Below are positions 1-8,827 of a stretch of DNA of 64,000 nt, piece after piece. Source of the DNA: Atopobium sp. oral taxon 199 str. F0494. GTDB lineage: Bacteria; Actinomycetota; Coriobacteriia; Coriobacteriales; Atopobiaceae. A model generated the notes under the pieces. The model was not told the origin of the DNA. It saw only the letters and a program-made list of their open reading frames with translations, and made no database searches. A program made the translations under genes and the position numbers. The stretch covers positions 186,001 to 250,000 of the forward strand of contig NZ_KE150487.1 of assembly GCF_000411555.1 (NCBI RefSeq), given 5' to 3'. The first letter of the stretch is position 1. Each line of letters opens with the position of its first letter.

Positions 1-2
1 GC

Positions 3-1244
3 AACATTAGCATCACGGCTCCTCAAGATGGCATTCACGCCAATGATGGTTTCAGCTTTACATCGGCTCACCTCACCATTGACGCCGGCGATGACGGTAT
101 CCACAGCGACACGTTCATCTACACAGAAGGTGGCGCCATTTTGGTCAACTCCTGCTATGAAGGTCTTGAGGCAAAGACCATCGACATTACAGGTGGAGAC
201 ATCACCATCTATCCAACTGACGATGGCATTAATGCCAATGGCGATACCGCTACAAACGGAGGTATGGGCGGTGGACCTGGCGGTGGAGGCGCTCCTCCAG
301 GTGGCGACAACGGTAACCAGGGCGGTCAAAGTGACAATGGCGAGAAGAACGACACGACCAAGACTAATGAGACTACTGAAGAGGAGGAAACCTACATTCG
401 CATTTCTGGTGGTACGGTAACCATTATCAACACAACCGGTAACGATGCAGACGGATTGGATTCCAACGGCAGTATCTATATCGACGGTGGCGCCATTCTT
501 GTCAGCCTTCCAGGCGGAAGCACCAACAATGCTATCGACTACGGTAGTGAGAATAACGGTAAAGCCATTGTTACAGGCGGTACGGTACTTGGTTTTGGTG
601 GATCTGGTATGGCTGAGGAGTTCAGCTCTGATTCTACTCAAGTAGCAGTTCTTTATAACTTGGACGAAACCGTAGAAGCGGGAACTACTTTCCGTGTTCT
701 TAATCAAGATGGTACAGAGATTTTAGCCTACACGCCAACCACCACCTATTCTTCCATCGCATTCAGCTCTCCACAGCTGGTTGTTGGAAAGACGTACACC
801 ATAGAGTACGGCGATACAACTGCTGAGCTTACTATTGAAAGCACTGCGCAAGCCGTTGGAACAACTGGCGGCATGGGTGGAGGTCCGGGACAGGGACAAG
901 GTGGAGGACCTGACCAGGGCAGTGTCTCTGACCAGGGTGGTGGTCCCGGACAGGACGGCAATCTACCAAGCCAAGGCAGTAATTCAAGCCAAAGTGAAAA
1001 TATAGGTGACAGCAACCAGCAGAGAGGGCCAGGAGGAACACCTCCACAGCAAAATGGTGGAAACGGTGGTCCAAATGGCCAAGAAGCGGAGAAGAACACT
1101 GAAGCTAAGGAGACCAACACAACGACATCTGACAACTTTATTTCTCTTGATGAGATTGACGGGACTGTCTGGAAGCTGTTAGGCGGATCAGTACTTGTGC
1201 TGATACCTGCAATTCTCTTCGCAATGAAGTATAAAAAGAGCTGA
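3..1244 (+). CDS. Carbohydrate-binding surface protein, Cthe_2159-like (5' partial)
   Basis: These are the last 413 residues of a surface protein whose start lies outside the window; the frame is open from base 3. Repeated turns of the type DGIHAND, DDGIHSD and DDGINAN look like rungs of the right-handed beta-helix in the Cthe_2159-type carbohydrate-binding domain. Members of that family bind calcium and polysaccharides. Two Gly/Gln/Asn/Pro-rich low-complexity linkers follow, at about visible residues 85-116 and 288-366. A single hydrophobic helix (KLLGGSVLVLIPAILFAM, about 388-407) and a short basic tail anchor the C terminus. I see no LPXTG motif, so anchoring is by the membrane. A role in adhesion or glycan binding is inferred. 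The family call rests on the repeat pattern only. Confidence 0.7.
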   Translation, partial: NISITAPQDGIHANDGFSFTSAHLTIDAGDDGIHSDTFIYTEGGAILVNSCYEGLEAKTIDITGGDITIYPTDDGINANGDTATNGGMGGGPGGGGAPPGGDNGNQGGQSDNGEKNDTTKTNETTEEEETYIRISGGTVTIINTTGNDADGLDSNGSIYIDGGAILVSLPGGSTNNAIDYGSENNGKAIVTGGTVLGFGGSGMAEEFSSDSTQVAVLYNLDETVEAGTTFRVLNQDGTEILAYTPTTTYSSIAFSSPQLVVGKTYTIEYGDTTAELTIESTAQAVGTTGGMGGGPGQGQGGGPDQGSVSDQGGGPGQDGNLPSQGSNSSQSENIGDSNQQRGPGGTPPQQNGGNGGPNGQEAEKNTEAKETNTTTSDNFISLDEIDGTVWKLLGGSVLVLIPAILFAMKYKKS

Positions 1245-1248
1245 CTCT

Positions 1249-1282
1249 AGCGGTGGCGGTTGAGTTTTTGCCCGCCACCGCT
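1249..1282. other. 11-bp perfect inverted repeat after the surface protein gene
   Basis: AGCGGTGGCGG (1249-1259) pairs with CCGCCACCGCT (1272-1282) around a 12-base loop, starting 5 bases after the stop codon. No T-run follows on the plus strand. It may be a weak or Rho-assisted terminator or an mRNA-stabilising hairpin. Confidence 0.5.
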
Positions 1283-1432
1283 CCTCGCTATCGCTCGCAT
1301 CTGAAATAGCATATTATTGTTATCAAGAGTTTTCATTTGCACGTATGTTTTGTGTATACAACTTATGGTGTCCGCTGATTGATTACGTGTTACAACTTGC
1401 TCTGTGAGACACCCAAGGAGAGAGGAACTATC

Positions 1433-1843
1433 ATGGCATGCTTTCTTGTCAGCGGTGGAGAAGCCATCGTAGTCACAGCTATTCGCACTAAAGTTAGGAA
1501 GAAGGAAGAACAAGAAGGCATCGTCGATGCCAAAGGCAACCAGCTGACAGATCCTTCTCAACATGGAATCTGCTGGACACGCAAACTGAGCTGGCTCATG
1601 AACATGCTTTGGGGCGGCGTGCTGCTTCTCTGCATTGAGCACATGTGGCACGGCGAGGTTGTACCGTTTCCTCCCTTCCTCACGGCTATGAATACGCCGG
1701 AAGAAATACCGGCCATGCTCGGTGAAATGGCAACGGTTGGCGTGAGTATGGCCATTCTCGTCACCGCTATCTGGTTCGTAACCACACTTGTTGCTGACTA
1801 TACGGTTAAGCACACAACGCTTCTTGCGGTTCAGGAGGCATAA
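1433..1843 (+). CDS. Small membrane protein, unknown function
   Basis: A 136-residue protein that I do not recognise. The frame opens at 1379, but the start at 1433 is preferred because AAGGAGAGAGG lies just upstream. The N-terminal third is polar and contains a basic stretch (RTKVRKKEEQEG). Two hydrophobic segments follow: one around KLSWLMNMLWGGVLLLCIEHM and one around VGVSMAILVTAIWFVTTLV. It ends 2 bases before the next small membrane protein, which overlaps a CPBP protease gene, so the three probably form one operon. The neighbours suggest a membrane complex, but nothing more specific is supported. Confidence 0.6.
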   Translation: MACFLVSGGEAIVVTAIRTKVRKKEEQEGIVDAKGNQLTDPSQHGICWTRKLSWLMNMLWGGVLLLCIEHMWHGEVVPFPPFLTAMNTPEEIPAMLGEMATVGVSMAILVTAIWFVTTLVADYTVKHTTLLAVQEA

Positions 1844-1845
1844 CC

Positions 1846-2160
1846 ATGACCTTAGCCATTACACTTGCATGCGCAGCTATCGCTACGGTGCTTTGGTACG
1901 CAAAGGCGCCCGACAACTCCATGAGGTTTGGCGTTCTTGCCCTTATGTATTGGGGTGCCGTGCTTATGTGGTTTGTCGATGGTATCTATCGCCTGTTAGA
2001 TGGAGAAACGTTCATCGAGATAGCTGATACCGCGGTCATGTTCGATGACGCAATGCTCGGACTTCTCGTCGCTATCGTAGGCCTTGCGGCCTGGACCGTA
2101 TACCTTATCGTCAAGGATCCCAAACATGTCCTGAGAAAAACAACAGCGCATGTATCATAA
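1846..2160 (+). CDS. Small membrane protein with three predicted helices
   Basis: A 104-residue hydrophobic protein, unrecognised. An AGGAGG-type site just ahead of the ATG supports the start. Three membrane segments are visible: TLAITLACAAIATVLWYAK at the N terminus, a middle one around FGVLALMYWGAVLMWFV, and a C-terminal one around LGLLVAIVGLAAWTVYLIV, followed by a basic tail. It follows the preceding membrane protein almost without a gap and overlaps the next gene by 11 bases, which implies translational coupling. It is probably co-expressed with the CPBP protease. Function unknown. Confidence 0.6.
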   Translation: MTLAITLACAAIATVLWYAKAPDNSMRFGVLALMYWGAVLMWFVDGIYRLLDGETFIEIADTAVMFDDAMLGLLVAIVGLAAWTVYLIVKDPKHVLRKTTAHVS

Positions 2161-2755
2161 ACAGTTCAAAAACGGGATTTCCTTTGCGATATTGATTTGG
2201 TTGCTGGACATGCTCTGTCTATATCTTACGGGCAGACTTTTGGAAAATGATTATGTGTATTGGGGTCTGAGAATCATTCCCGTTGCTGCAGTAGTTCTTG
2301 TCGCTTATGTGCAAAATCATGATTTGAGAAGCCTTGGGTTCTACCCCGACCATCTAAAACACGATGGAATCGTTATGCTTTGTCTACTCGTCATCGAACT
2401 GCTGATTGGGGTATATCTATACCATATGCCTTGGGAATACGCAGTTGGTGGCTGGTTGTATTTTATTTTTTGGGTTGTATTGCAGGAAGAACTTGTTTAT
2501 AGAGGCTTCATTCAATCTCATCTGTTTTCACCACACATCAGTAGAAATGCCAGCTATCTGATTGGCGCAGCAATGTTTTCTGTGTCGCACATCCCCTTTC
2601 AGATGCAGATCAGACCGTGGACAGGTTTGTTCACGGTTCAGCTGTGTATTGCATTTCTCTCACACCTCTTATATTGCTGGATTATCGAGAAGCGCGGTAC
2701 TATCTGCATCCCATTGGCACTTCATGTAGCAGGGGATTTCCTAGAAGTTATTTAA
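2150..2755 (+). CDS. CPBP family intramembrane glutamic endopeptidase
   Basis: A 201-residue polytopic membrane protein. It carries the CPBP (CAAX protease / bacteriocin-processing) motifs: EELVYRG (EExxxR, motif 1), the SVSHIPF segment (motif 2 His) and HVAGDF near the C terminus (motif 4). Family members are intramembrane proteases that process peptides or prenylated substrates, and several give bacteriocin self-immunity. The start overlaps the previous gene by 11 bases, so it is probably the last gene of a three-gene membrane operon. The two unrecognised small membrane proteins upstream could be its substrates or partners, but this is only a positional inference. Confidence 0.85.
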   Translation: MYHKQFKNGISFAILIWLLDMLCLYLTGRLLENDYVYWGLRIIPVAAVVLVAYVQNHDLRSLGFYPDHLKHDGIVMLCLLVIELLIGVYLYHMPWEYAVGGWLYFIFWVVLQEELVYRGFIQSHLFSPHISRNASYLIGAAMFSVSHIPFQMQIRPWTGLFTVQLCIAFLSHLLYCWIIEKRGTICIPLALHVAGDFLEVI

Positions 2756-2835
2756 TCAGACAGGGAGAGACAAGCGGTCGGATAAATCTCAGGGCTGCTC
2801 TGGAAAATACGATCATATAGGTTTTGAAATGCAAC

Positions 2836-4776
2836 CTATCCAAACAACAGCAATCCCACGTGGTAGGCCGCACATCCCAAAAGAAGCGCCGAACAAATGT
2901 AGAAGGCAGCAGTTATGCCAACCCACTTTGGCGAATGCGCCTCGGCAACAGTCATGGAACAGCTTGCGGCACACGGCACATTGAACGTAAATGCAAAGAT
3001 AAATGCAAGCGCTTCTGGCGCCGAGATACGCGCGGCGATAAGCTCACCAATGTTGGGCGCTACGGCCGCTGAACCTGAAACGGCTCCCATAATAACCGCG
3101 TTAGGAGTCGATCCACCTGCAAACAACGCAGAAAATACTCCCACAGCCGACTCTTTGACGGCCAATGCACAGACCCAGGCAGTAAATGTTTCCCAACCCA
3201 TACCAAAGATACGTGTCACCGGTTCAATCGCTATACCAATGGCATAAAGCGCGGAATCTTCTATGTTGCCGCTTGCAGTATAAGTAAGCAACCAAATTCC
3301 CAATGTAAATACCGCCACCACTTTAAATGCACGACGGAACATGCTCCAGCATTTGATAAGCGCTCCGCGCAACACGTTCTTCGCACGTGGTTTATGGTAA
3401 GGCGGAAGCTCCATAACGAGACCGGATCGATCTCCTTTGGGAACAAGATGCGGTCCGAAGATGATACCAATGAGCCACATAAGCAACAGACTTACCGCAA
3501 ATATGGCAACAATTACAAGCGGAGCCCCTACACCAAAGAAAGTCACAGCCAGCACGGGTACAATACCCCACGTAGAGCCACATGGAATAGCCCAAGCCAT
3601 CATCATCGTAAGCATACGCTGACCCCATGAGTCAATAACGCGTGCACCCGAGACACCTCCCATGGTACAGCCAAAACACATGAGAAACGGCATGAGCGAT
3701 TTGCCCTGCAGACCAAAACGAGAAAGCGTTTCGTCAAACACATAGGAGATACGAGCCATGTACCCCCATTCCTCATATGCGAGAAACACGAGGTTAATGC
3801 CAAAAACGTAGCCTGTCATCATAACCGCGAAGCACAAGCTATTGGCAACAACGCCCCAAAGTATACTGGCAAGAATCGCCGGAGCCCCTGCATTAATAAG
3901 CGCCGCTGCTGCCATTTGACCCAAACTGGATATGCCGCCGCCCAAAAGCATGATAGGTGTCGCCGGAATGAACGCAAGTACGAAGCCAACCAAAATCATG
4001 GCAATGGCAAGCGGTTTTGATGCGCGCGATGCAGTGGCTAAACGGTCAAAACGGGAAAGCGTATGAGTTGCCTTTGGTGCAGTCTCGGCGCCCTCAATGA
4101 TCTTCTCGATCCACGCAAACTTTGCCGCACCGCGCCCTTGGATGGTGTCAGCACGATGAGACATCTCAATGTTCAACAACTTAGTATCGAGAAGAGGCTT
4201 CTTACTCAGTGCATAATCGATGACCTTAAGCAACACATCATAATTTGAACTTTCAGCCGCCACGAATGGCACAACAGGAATGCCGAGGCGCTGCTCAATT
4301 TTCTTCGCATTGATGCGTTTACCTTGTTGCTCAGCGACGTCCATGAGATTGAGTACAAGCACACAGGGCACATCAGGAGCAATACAGGCAAAGTCAGCCA
4401 GCATATACAGGCTGCGCTCAAGTTGGGAAGCATCAGCCATCACAAGGGTTACGTCAGCCACTCCCGATGTCACAAAATCCGCAGTTATCTGTTCTTCGGG
4501 CGAATTCGCTGTGAGTCCATAAGCACCAGGCAAGTCAACAACCTGATACGTTGCATCATCGCGACAAAACTCGCCTTCTTTGCGTTCAACCGTCTTTCCC
4601 GGCCAATTGCCCACATGCTGACGAGATCCCGTTAAACCATTGAACAGGGTTGATTTGCCCGAGTTCGGCTGCCCTAAAAGCGCTATGCACGCATCGCCGC
4701 TTTTCGTAAATTCAACCGAACCATGCGAGCAGTGCTCACAAGAGGATTTTACACTTGCGCAGGCCTCACAGCTCAT
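2836..4776 (-). CDS. feoB: Ferrous iron transporter FeoB
   Basis: A 646-residue GTPase-permease that imports Fe(II). The start at 4776 overlaps the feoA stop (ATGA) and has GGAGG upstream; an in-frame codon at 4806 lies inside feoA and is rejected. The cytosolic G domain shows G1 GQPNSGKST, G3 DLPGAYG and G4 NLMD. The multi-helix permease core follows, including PCGSTWGIVPVLAV and a gating-type segment with VSGARVIDSWGQRM. The first 20 residues hold five cysteines in CxxC-like spacing (MSCEAC, CEHC), an extension that could bind metal. The gene lies directly downstream of feoA, and an AraC-type regulator diverges on the other side. Confidence 0.95.
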   Translation of the reverse strand: MSCEACASVKSSCEHCSHGSVEFTKSGDACIALLGQPNSGKSTLFNGLTGSRQHVGNWPGKTVERKEGEFCRDDATYQVVDLPGAYGLTANSPEEQITADFVTSGVADVTLVMADASQLERSLYMLADFACIAPDVPCVLVLNLMDVAEQQGKRINAKKIEQRLGIPVVPFVAAESSNYDVLLKVIDYALSKKPLLDTKLLNIEMSHRADTIQGRGAAKFAWIEKIIEGAETAPKATHTLSRFDRLATASRASKPLAIAMILVGFVLAFIPATPIMLLGGGISSLGQMAAAALINAGAPAILASILWGVVANSLCFAVMMTGYVFGINLVFLAYEEWGYMARISYVFDETLSRFGLQGKSLMPFLMCFGCTMGGVSGARVIDSWGQRMLTMMMAWAIPCGSTWGIVPVLAVTFFGVGAPLVIVAIFAVSLLLMWLIGIIFGPHLVPKGDRSGLVMELPPYHKPRAKNVLRGALIKCWSMFRRAFKVVAVFTLGIWLLTYTASGNIEDSALYAIGIAIEPVTRIFGMGWETFTAWVCALAVKESAVGVFSALFAGGSTPNAVIMGAVSGSAAVAPNIGELIAARISAPEALAFIFAFTFNVPCAASCSMTVAEAHSPKWVGITAAFYICSALLLGCAAYHVGLLLFG

Positions 4777-4997
4777 GAGAGAACCTCCACTTCGATGTTT
4801 TTGCAATCGGCACGATCAATGGCAACCACACTGTCTCGTTCAAACACAAGAAGCGGCCTCCGTTTGGCATTCTGCACCATTTCAATGGAACAGCCTTCGG
4901 TAAGCCCTATGGCCGTTACGCGTGACACGAAACGGTCCGTTCCCAAAACGGATGTGATTACCCCTTTTTGTCCCGTTTCCATTTCATTGAGTTTCAT
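4773..4997 (-). CDS. feoA: Ferrous iron transport accessory protein FeoA
   Basis: A 74-residue SH3-like protein that works with FeoB. It begins MKLNEMETGQKG and contains the FeoA-type core RFVSRVTAIGLTEGCSIEMV. I chose ATG 4997 over a GTG 13 codons upstream because of AAAGGGAA ahead of it and because homologues begin close to this point. Its stop overlaps the feoB start by four bases, the usual translational coupling. Iron-dependent control is likely, but I could not identify a convincing DtxR- or Fur-type box in the 147 bases between feoA and the divergent regulator. Confidence 0.9.
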   Translation of the reverse strand: MKLNEMETGQKGVITSVLGTDRFVSRVTAIGLTEGCSIEMVQNAKRRPLLVFERDSVVAIDRADCKNIEVEVLS

Positions 4998-5144
4998 GCT
5001 ATTCCCTTTAATCTCATAAGATGTATTGCTAAACACCTGTTAATTAAGGAGAATATCCAAGAAGTTAGATATATGCAACTCCATTTATCCTAAAATAGCT
5101 CCATATCTCGGATGTATTGTTAACGGAAAACAAGACGGAAACCT

Positions 5145-6188
5145 ATGAAAAACTCTTTGCTGTCAGATTTAGTTATCCGCAAGGGTATGACGCTTTCCTT
5201 CCAAAACGAGCGTATGGTGGAACTGAAGCTCTCCGACCCTATCGGAAAAGGTACGATGACGGGGTACTTGCTTTCTCCTCATGTTATGGTGTGTTTGGTA
5301 TATTTTGCATGTGAAGAATGCCCAAACATGGTGCCAGCAAGTCAGTTTTCCGGAAACGATATTGTGGAGCATATTAAAAACGCTACCAAGACTAATTCAG
5401 TTCCGAGAAGTACCGAAAACTCGGATACCGACAAGTGGCTTTCAATTAACTACTGCACCGAAGGTCGTTGCGAGACCGATATCCCTCACGCAGGTGTTGC
5501 CGTAGTAAGTGAAACCGATGTATGCGTGAGCTTTTCTCACACATCAGATGAGGGCTACGAGCCGCCTCGTTCGTTTCGCTATCCGCTTGCACGATACGTT
5601 GGTATCGAAGTATTCGTATGCACCGAGGTTCTCAATGAACCTGAATTCAGTCTTTTACGTGAAGCAGACAACGACGTAGTTTATATATGGAGTCAGGCAG
5701 GTCCGTCGGCAATATTTTCAGGTGACAAGGAGCTTATAGCTCAGATGAAACGTGCAAGTTCTGCAGCCCAATCAAGCGATTGGGTACAAGCAAAACTCGC
5801 AGTACTTGAGCTTCTTTGGGCGCTCTCTCGTCGCGATTACAACTTGGCTAAGCCGCAAACGCTGCTCACACCGACACAGTTGCACATGGCAAAGACAGCG
5901 CGCGATCTAATAGAATCCTCACCCACCCAGCCTCATGACGCGCGAGACATAGCCTCTGAGATGGGTGTTTCCGCAACCACGCTTAACGGTTATTTCCAAA
6001 AAATGTACGGCATGACAATTGCTTCGTATGCACGCCAACAGCGAATCCGCTTAGCCAAGGAGACGCTCATGCAGGGAAAACGCGTTTCGATTGCGGCATG
6101 TGAGGCTGGGTACAGCAATCCGAGTAAATTTGCTGCCGCATTCAAACGCGAAACGGGCATGACGCCCTCAGAGTTCCGAAAGCAATAA
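5145..6188 (+). CDS. AraC-family transcriptional regulator
   Basis: A 347-residue DNA-binding protein. The C-terminal hundred residues form the two AraC helix-turn-helix motifs: IASEMGVSATTLNGYFQKMYG, then the second helix region SIAACEAGYSNPSKFAAAFKR with the family-typical G(Y)SNPSKFA..FKRETGMTPSEFR ending. The N-terminal 240 residues are an effector-sensing region without a recognisable cupin signature; organisation and length resemble the PchR/YbtA siderophore-responsive group. It diverges from feoAB across a shared 147-base intergenic region, so it may control iron uptake. That role is inferred from position and architecture only. Confidence 0.88.
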   Translation: MKNSLLSDLVIRKGMTLSFQNERMVELKLSDPIGKGTMTGYLLSPHVMVCLVYFACEECPNMVPASQFSGNDIVEHIKNATKTNSVPRSTENSDTDKWLSINYCTEGRCETDIPHAGVAVVSETDVCVSFSHTSDEGYEPPRSFRYPLARYVGIEVFVCTEVLNEPEFSLLREADNDVVYIWSQAGPSAIFSGDKELIAQMKRASSAAQSSDWVQAKLAVLELLWALSRRDYNLAKPQTLLTPTQLHMAKTARDLIESSPTQPHDARDIASEMGVSATTLNGYFQKMYGMTIASYARQQRIRLAKETLMQGKRVSIAACEAGYSNPSKFAAAFKRETGMTPSEFRKQ

Positions 6189-6311
6189 TGATTGCTCACT
6201 ATTCAGACTTAGGAGGAATGTTCAAATCAAGCTCTGTCTTCTGCTTTTGCTCCGTCACAGTACCGTCCTTTGCACTGTTATTACAATAGTCCGTCACATA
6301 AAAACGATACG

Positions 6312-7874
6312 TTAACCGACCGTAAGCTCGTAGCCATTCTCTGACTTTTGTATTCTCCAAGTTATGGACGTAGCCGAACTCACCAATGATGCATCATGTG
6401 AAACAAGTAAAAGCGCCCCAGGATATACGGAAAGCAGTCGCTCAAGAGCCTCTGTGGATCCAAGGTCAAGATAATTCGTTGGCTCATCCATCACAAGAAA
6501 CTCAGGTGATTCCAAAATCCCTAACGAAAGCATGAGCTTTCTCATTTCACCCGGACTTACGGCATCCCCCTCAAGAATACAATCTGGATCTGAGTTGAGC
6601 TGCGCCACAATGGAAAGCACTTGTCCACGCTGGGCGCTAGTAAGCTCTCTCATTTTTTTCAACGTTTTTTCTTTCTGCAGCATATCCGGTTCCTGAGGAA
6701 TATACAGTACCCTTGTGTCAGCATGACCCGTATTTGCAAAGGTTGCGTCCATGAAACTCATATCGATAAGTCTCGCATCAATGAACCTCGTATCAGCGGA
6801 AATGCTCGCGATAATTTTCTTAACCAAAGTAGTCTTTCCAGATCCATTGTCTCCAACTAGTCCAATATGATCTGTATTTCCAATAAAGAGCGCCGGCAAG
6901 CTGAGCAAAGATTCACCAACGGCAATACGACCAGGTTCCATCCTAAAAAGAACCTTTCGCTTACTCGGTTCAGCGTCAAGCCACACGTGAGCGTCATATC
7001 GTTTTTCAACCTTACTGTCAGCAACGTCATCCTCAGCTTTTTCAAGCCTGTCCTGCATACGAGCGGACAATTTGCCCGCCTTTCCGTCTTGACCGGAAAC
7101 AATGTAGTGGCGCTTTTTTGCTCTCGCATCGCTATCGTTTTTCGCAATGCCCTTCCCGCTCCTACGCGCTTGTACCCGAGATGCCTCTTCTCGGCGGCGC
7201 TGAGCTTCTCGCTCTGTTCTCGCCTTTTCTTTTTGCACTATTTCTCGAGCATGAATTGCGCTTGAGCGCTCTAAAGCTACCTGTGAAGATGCCTGTGAAT
7301 ATCCGCCGGGCCGCATGGTAGCGGTGCCGTTTGCTATGAACAGACATTGCGAGCAAAGTGCGTCGAGAAGTTCTCGGTCATGCGAAATAAGTACTCCAAC
7401 GCCTTTGAACTTTGACAACGCTGTAAACAAAGCCTGCCGGGTGGACGCGTCTACATGGTTGGTGGGCTCATCAACAACAAGCACATCGGGAGCGGACCAC
7501 AACGCACATGCAACCTGGAGTCGCTTCTGCTGTCCGCACGAGAGCGTGTCATACCGCCAAGGCCAGTCGTCTCCGATGGCCAACTCGTTTCTCAACTTTA
7601 TTGCTGCCCGATCATAGGCCACAGCAAAGTCTTCGAGATTGCCCGGAGGTTCCTCTGTGCTTTGATCGCAATATGTCGAGAAAAGCAAAGGACTCACAAC
7701 TCCCACATCAGGTTGCAGAAGGCCGCATACAACACGCGCAAGTGTTGTTTTTCCGGAGCCGTTATCGCCGACAAAACCAGTCCAGCCCGCAGGAAGCGTA
7801 GCGGTCACATTGCGTATAGTAGGTTCAACTGCCAACGGATAGGTATATTCAATATTTGATAGATTAAGCTGCAT
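6312..7874 (-). CDS. ABC-F-type protein with two ATPase domains
   Basis: A 520-residue soluble protein with two complete ABC ATPase domains and no membrane segments, the layout of ABC-F ribosome-associated proteins. Domain 1 has Walker A GDNGSGKTT, signature LSCGQQKR and Walker B VLVVDEPTNHVD. The middle holds a long Lys/Arg/Glu-rich linker (about residues 210-290). Domain 2 has GDNGSGKTT, signature VSPGEMRK and FLVMDEPTNYLD. The start at 7874 follows a GAGGT site; an in-frame codon 14 residues upstream has none. ABC-F proteins act on the ribosome in translation quality control or antibiotic protection. The non-canonical signature motifs and divergent sequence suggest a resistance-type member, but no subclass can be assigned. 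Confidence 0.85.
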   Translation of the reverse strand: MQLNLSNIEYTYPLAVEPTIRNVTATLPAGWTGFVGDNGSGKTTLARVVCGLLQPDVGVVSPLLFSTYCDQSTEEPPGNLEDFAVAYDRAAIKLRNELAIGDDWPWRYDTLSCGQQKRLQVACALWSAPDVLVVDEPTNHVDASTRQALFTALSKFKGVGVLISHDRELLDALCSQCLFIANGTATMRPGGYSQASSQVALERSSAIHAREIVQKEKARTEREAQRRREEASRVQARRSGKGIAKNDSDARAKKRHYIVSGQDGKAGKLSARMQDRLEKAEDDVADSKVEKRYDAHVWLDAEPSKRKVLFRMEPGRIAVGESLLSLPALFIGNTDHIGLVGDNGSGKTTLVKKIIASISADTRFIDARLIDMSFMDATFANTGHADTRVLYIPQEPDMLQKEKTLKKMRELTSAQRGQVLSIVAQLNSDPDCILEGDAVSPGEMRKLMLSLGILESPEFLVMDEPTNYLDLGSTEALERLLSVYPGALLLVSHDASLVSSATSITWRIQKSENGYELTVG

Positions 7875-8272
7875 AGTACCTCGGTTCTGCCGAAGGCTAT
7901 ACGGAGCAGCATGCAAATTATAAGCTTCAACTGTATCTAACTTTGAATATATCTAACTGCAAAGATATCGTTATTTAGCGTGTGTTAAGACATGAATAAG
8001 CGATGCTGCACCCGTGATAGCCGTCGACGACGTTACGTGTATTCGGGTTTATGAGTATCGCTAGTTCTTCATGCACCTGATCCCTTCTCGTACCGGCGCT
8101 TGCCAAAGGCTCCGGCAGACTGTTAAAACCATAGTAGCTTTGGAAACGCATTAAGACAAGAGAGCCTGGTGGAACGAGAAACCCATCTATTGGTTCGTGT
8201 ATCTGAGATCTATCCGACAACAAGACCTTCATCACGTGTTTCACCAAATCTCTCAGCATCAACGATTCTCTA
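7875..8272. other. Gap with no convincing gene
   Basis: About 400 bases upstream of the ABC-F gene. A 95-codon frame on the minus strand (7975-8262) has no clear ribosome-binding site and no recognisable family, so I do not call it. The stretch probably holds the ABC-F promoter. Confidence 0.4.
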
Positions 8273-8650
8273 TTAGATGCTAAAAGCTATGATTTCTGCC
8301 AGTATCGTAGCAAGTACATCGTATAAATCAAATACTGCACTCGTATTAATACATGACAATAGCTCGTTAATAAAAGACATGAATATGACGGAAACACATA
8401 TACAAAACAGCACTTTCTTAGAAAATCCAATATTTGAGAAGGCCTTACTTTCACCAAATACTGGGCTAAAGAGCTGTTTTAACATAGCTGTCGCAATCCA
8501 CGCCCCTCCAAAACTGGGTGTATATCAAAATATAGCTACAACTGAATTGATTGAATAATAGTGTCTTAAAAGTATTGTTATCAGCCAAATCAACAATCCC
8601 AAGATTGCTATAATTTCAATGGAACTAATTTCTATTGTTCTTTTATTCAA
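8273..8650 (-). pseudogene. VanZ-like membrane protein broken by an in-frame TGA
   Basis: Reading from a TTG at 8650, which has GGGGGTG upstream, gives LNKRTIEISSIEII and a hydrophobic helix, then a TGA at 8525-8527. The same frame continues YTPSFGGAWIATAMLKQLF, a second helix (VLFCICVSVIFMSFI) and NELLSCINTSAVFDLYDVLA, ending at 8273. The last part resembles the VanZ-type pattern of a Glu followed by an R/T-x-FD-x-x-D motif before a final helix. The single stop splits an otherwise intact protein of about 125 residues. A sequencing error or a recent nonsense mutation are both possible. The VanZ resemblance is weak. Confidence 0.45.
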
Positions 8651-8827
8651 AATGTAGCACCCCCTATTACATTATAATTTACCAATCCCCACTTCTATAA
8701 AAGCCTTACGCCAAAATCATAAAGTGGTGATTGCAGGCACTATACAGCGTGTTTACCAGTAAAATCCATAATTCAGTTAAGCAAACGTCAGTGCTTCTTA
8801 GCAGTCATCAGGACGAAGGCAACTTCT

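Noticed and set aside
4998-5144. Iron-regulator box between feoA and the AraC gene
   Set aside because: Short A/T-rich dyads are present, but none fits a DtxR/IdeR or Fur consensus well enough to report.
7975-8262. 95-codon minus-strand frame upstream of the ABC-F gene
   Set aside because: No good ribosome-binding site and no recognised family; could be a fragment, but I cannot support it as a gene.
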